The notes beneath the pieces are model-generated. The model saw nothing but the letters and a program-made list of their open reading frames with translations, did not search any database and was not told the origin of the DNA. 64,000 bases of DNA, from the NCBI GenBank assembly GCA_036971715.1, contig JAVHJL010000002.1, positions 1,458,501 to 1,522,500 of the forward strand. Reading direction: 5' to 3'. Numbering within the stretch: position 1 is the stretch's first letter; each line of letters starts with the position of its first letter. The translations under genes and the position numbers were made by a program. Below, piece after piece: positions 63,425-64,000 of this stretch. Source of the DNA: Arthrobotrys musiformis. Taxonomy: Eukaryota > Ascomycota > Orbiliomycetes > Orbiliales > Orbiliaceae.

Positions 63425-63447
63425 AAAAAAAAAAAAAAAAAAAAAAA
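63425..63447. repeat. A homopolymer, 23 nt
   Basis: Uninterrupted run of A. On the other strand it creates a Phe-rich artefactual frame. Confidence 0.95.
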
Positions 63448-63920
63448 GGCGATTTAACAACCCTGATCTTCGTGCAGAAAAGATCCCCATGAAACAAAAC
63501 CACAAAGAGGTAAGTAAGAATAATTAAAGTTAAAAAAAAAAAGAAAGAAATACCGTCTTCAAAGACGCCGGCCGGACAAAACGATGGTGGGATCCAACAA
63601 TCTCCCACGTGAAGAAGAATAAAACTAACAGCGTCGAAAGTAAGGCGGGTGGAAAATGCAAATAAGCACGGATTGCGAGCGTAGGATGGTGCATATCGCT
63701 CGTTCATTTGCCCTGGTATAAGAAAATACAACGCCGTAACGGCGATGCGCAAAAAGAATCAAAGAAACGGGGAAGCTAGAGATCAGAAACCCCAGAGCTT
63801 GCGGGCATAGCCTGCCGGTATTAAACATGATGTAAAAAAATTTACTTGTGAAGACGAGGAGGATAAAGGCAGCCGATTGGACAATGCACTAACCCTATAC
63901 TCCCGTAAAGACATCGTTGC

Positions 63921-64000
63921 TCACGGCTTTGCACCTGGCAATTCCGATTTGACAGATTTAACAGAGTCGCTCATTTGGTCCGTGGAATCATAACCGCCCC
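63921..64000 (-). CDS. Possible C-terminal end of a gene running off the right edge
   Basis: On the minus strand the last 80 bases read GGYDSTDQMSDSVKSVKSELPGAKP and then TGA, a plausible hydrophilic C-terminus. Downstream of the stop the DNA becomes A/T-rich. Only 25 codons are visible, so this is weak. Confidence 0.22.
   Translation of the reverse strand, partial: GGYDSTDQMSDSVKSVKSELPGAKP

Larger units (their letters stand above)
48476..63920. other. About 15.4 kb upstream of vosA without a recognisable gene
   Basis: Read on both strands. No frame longer than about 160 codons, no known domain, no tRNA, and no intact mobile element. Microsatellites and homopolymer runs are scattered through it. 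The only stretch that looks protein-like is 57057-58030 (listed separately). It may hold an extended vosA promoter, a long leader or non-coding transcripts, or decayed genes; the sequence alone does not decide. Confidence 0.5.

Noticed and set aside
63425..63447. Poly-A run as the tail of a LINE/SINE insertion
   Set aside because: No element body, no target-site duplication seen, and similar runs of T/A occur elsewhere in the window.
63366..63752. 128-codon minus-strand frame with long Phe runs
   Set aside because: Kept open by the 23-nt A homopolymer and other A runs; artefact.

Overview
The window is nuclear DNA of a filamentous ascomycete (Pezizomycotina). The evidence is a set of protein-coding genes with many short introns (about 50-100 nt, GT/GC donors, CTAAC-like branch sites, AG acceptors), plus genes typical of that group: a VosA-type velvet regulator, an HNH_2-type nuclease gene of the kind common in moulds, a Tpr/Mlp nucleoporin, a MER3/HFM1 meiotic helicase, a VCX1-type vacuolar exchanger and COQ3. 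The intron density of the HFM1 gene (13 introns) hints at an early-diverging lineage such as Pezizomycetes or Orbiliomycetes, but this is inference only. No tRNA, rRNA, CRISPR or intact transposon was seen.

Layout. The left part (1-23.4 kb) is gene-dense. In order it holds: the 5' part of a carbonyl-reductase-like SDR (-), an HNH nuclease protein (-), an unknown single-pass membrane protein (+), an MFS transporter (-), a small unknown membrane protein (-), a DNAJC9-like J-protein (+), a mitochondrial EngB-type GTPase (-), the large HFM1/MER3 gene (-) and a vacuolar Ca2+/H+ exchanger (-). A 4.7-kb gap with no recognisable gene follows. The middle part (28-42 kb) holds a Golgi UDP-galactose transporter (+), the 2108-aa Tpr/Mlp nucleoporin (+), a Lys/Ala/Pro-rich unknown protein (-) and COQ3 (+). 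The right part (42-64 kb) is nearly empty apart from VosA (- strand, 46.6-48.5 kb). VosA has 4.5 kb of gene-free DNA 3' of it and about 15.4 kb 5' of it.

The genes do not form an obvious pathway or biosynthetic cluster; they look like ordinary housekeeping and developmental genes placed side by side. For every multi-exon gene I rebuilt the exon chain by hand and checked that the phases add up to an open frame. The weakest point is the exon 3/4 junction of the HNH gene.

The things most worth a second look are: the very long gene-free DNA upstream of vosA; a short, protein-like terminal exon hidden downstream of the nucleoporin gene (37.58-37.75 kb); the C-terminal Cys/His cluster and the KVRF motif in HFM1; a GC-AG intron and altered catalytic residues in the SDR; a diverged tandem duplication with RIP-like transitions at 40.4-40.66 kb; and two protein-like but unrecognised open frames at 57.0-58.0 kb. 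I found no convincing new multi-gene system.
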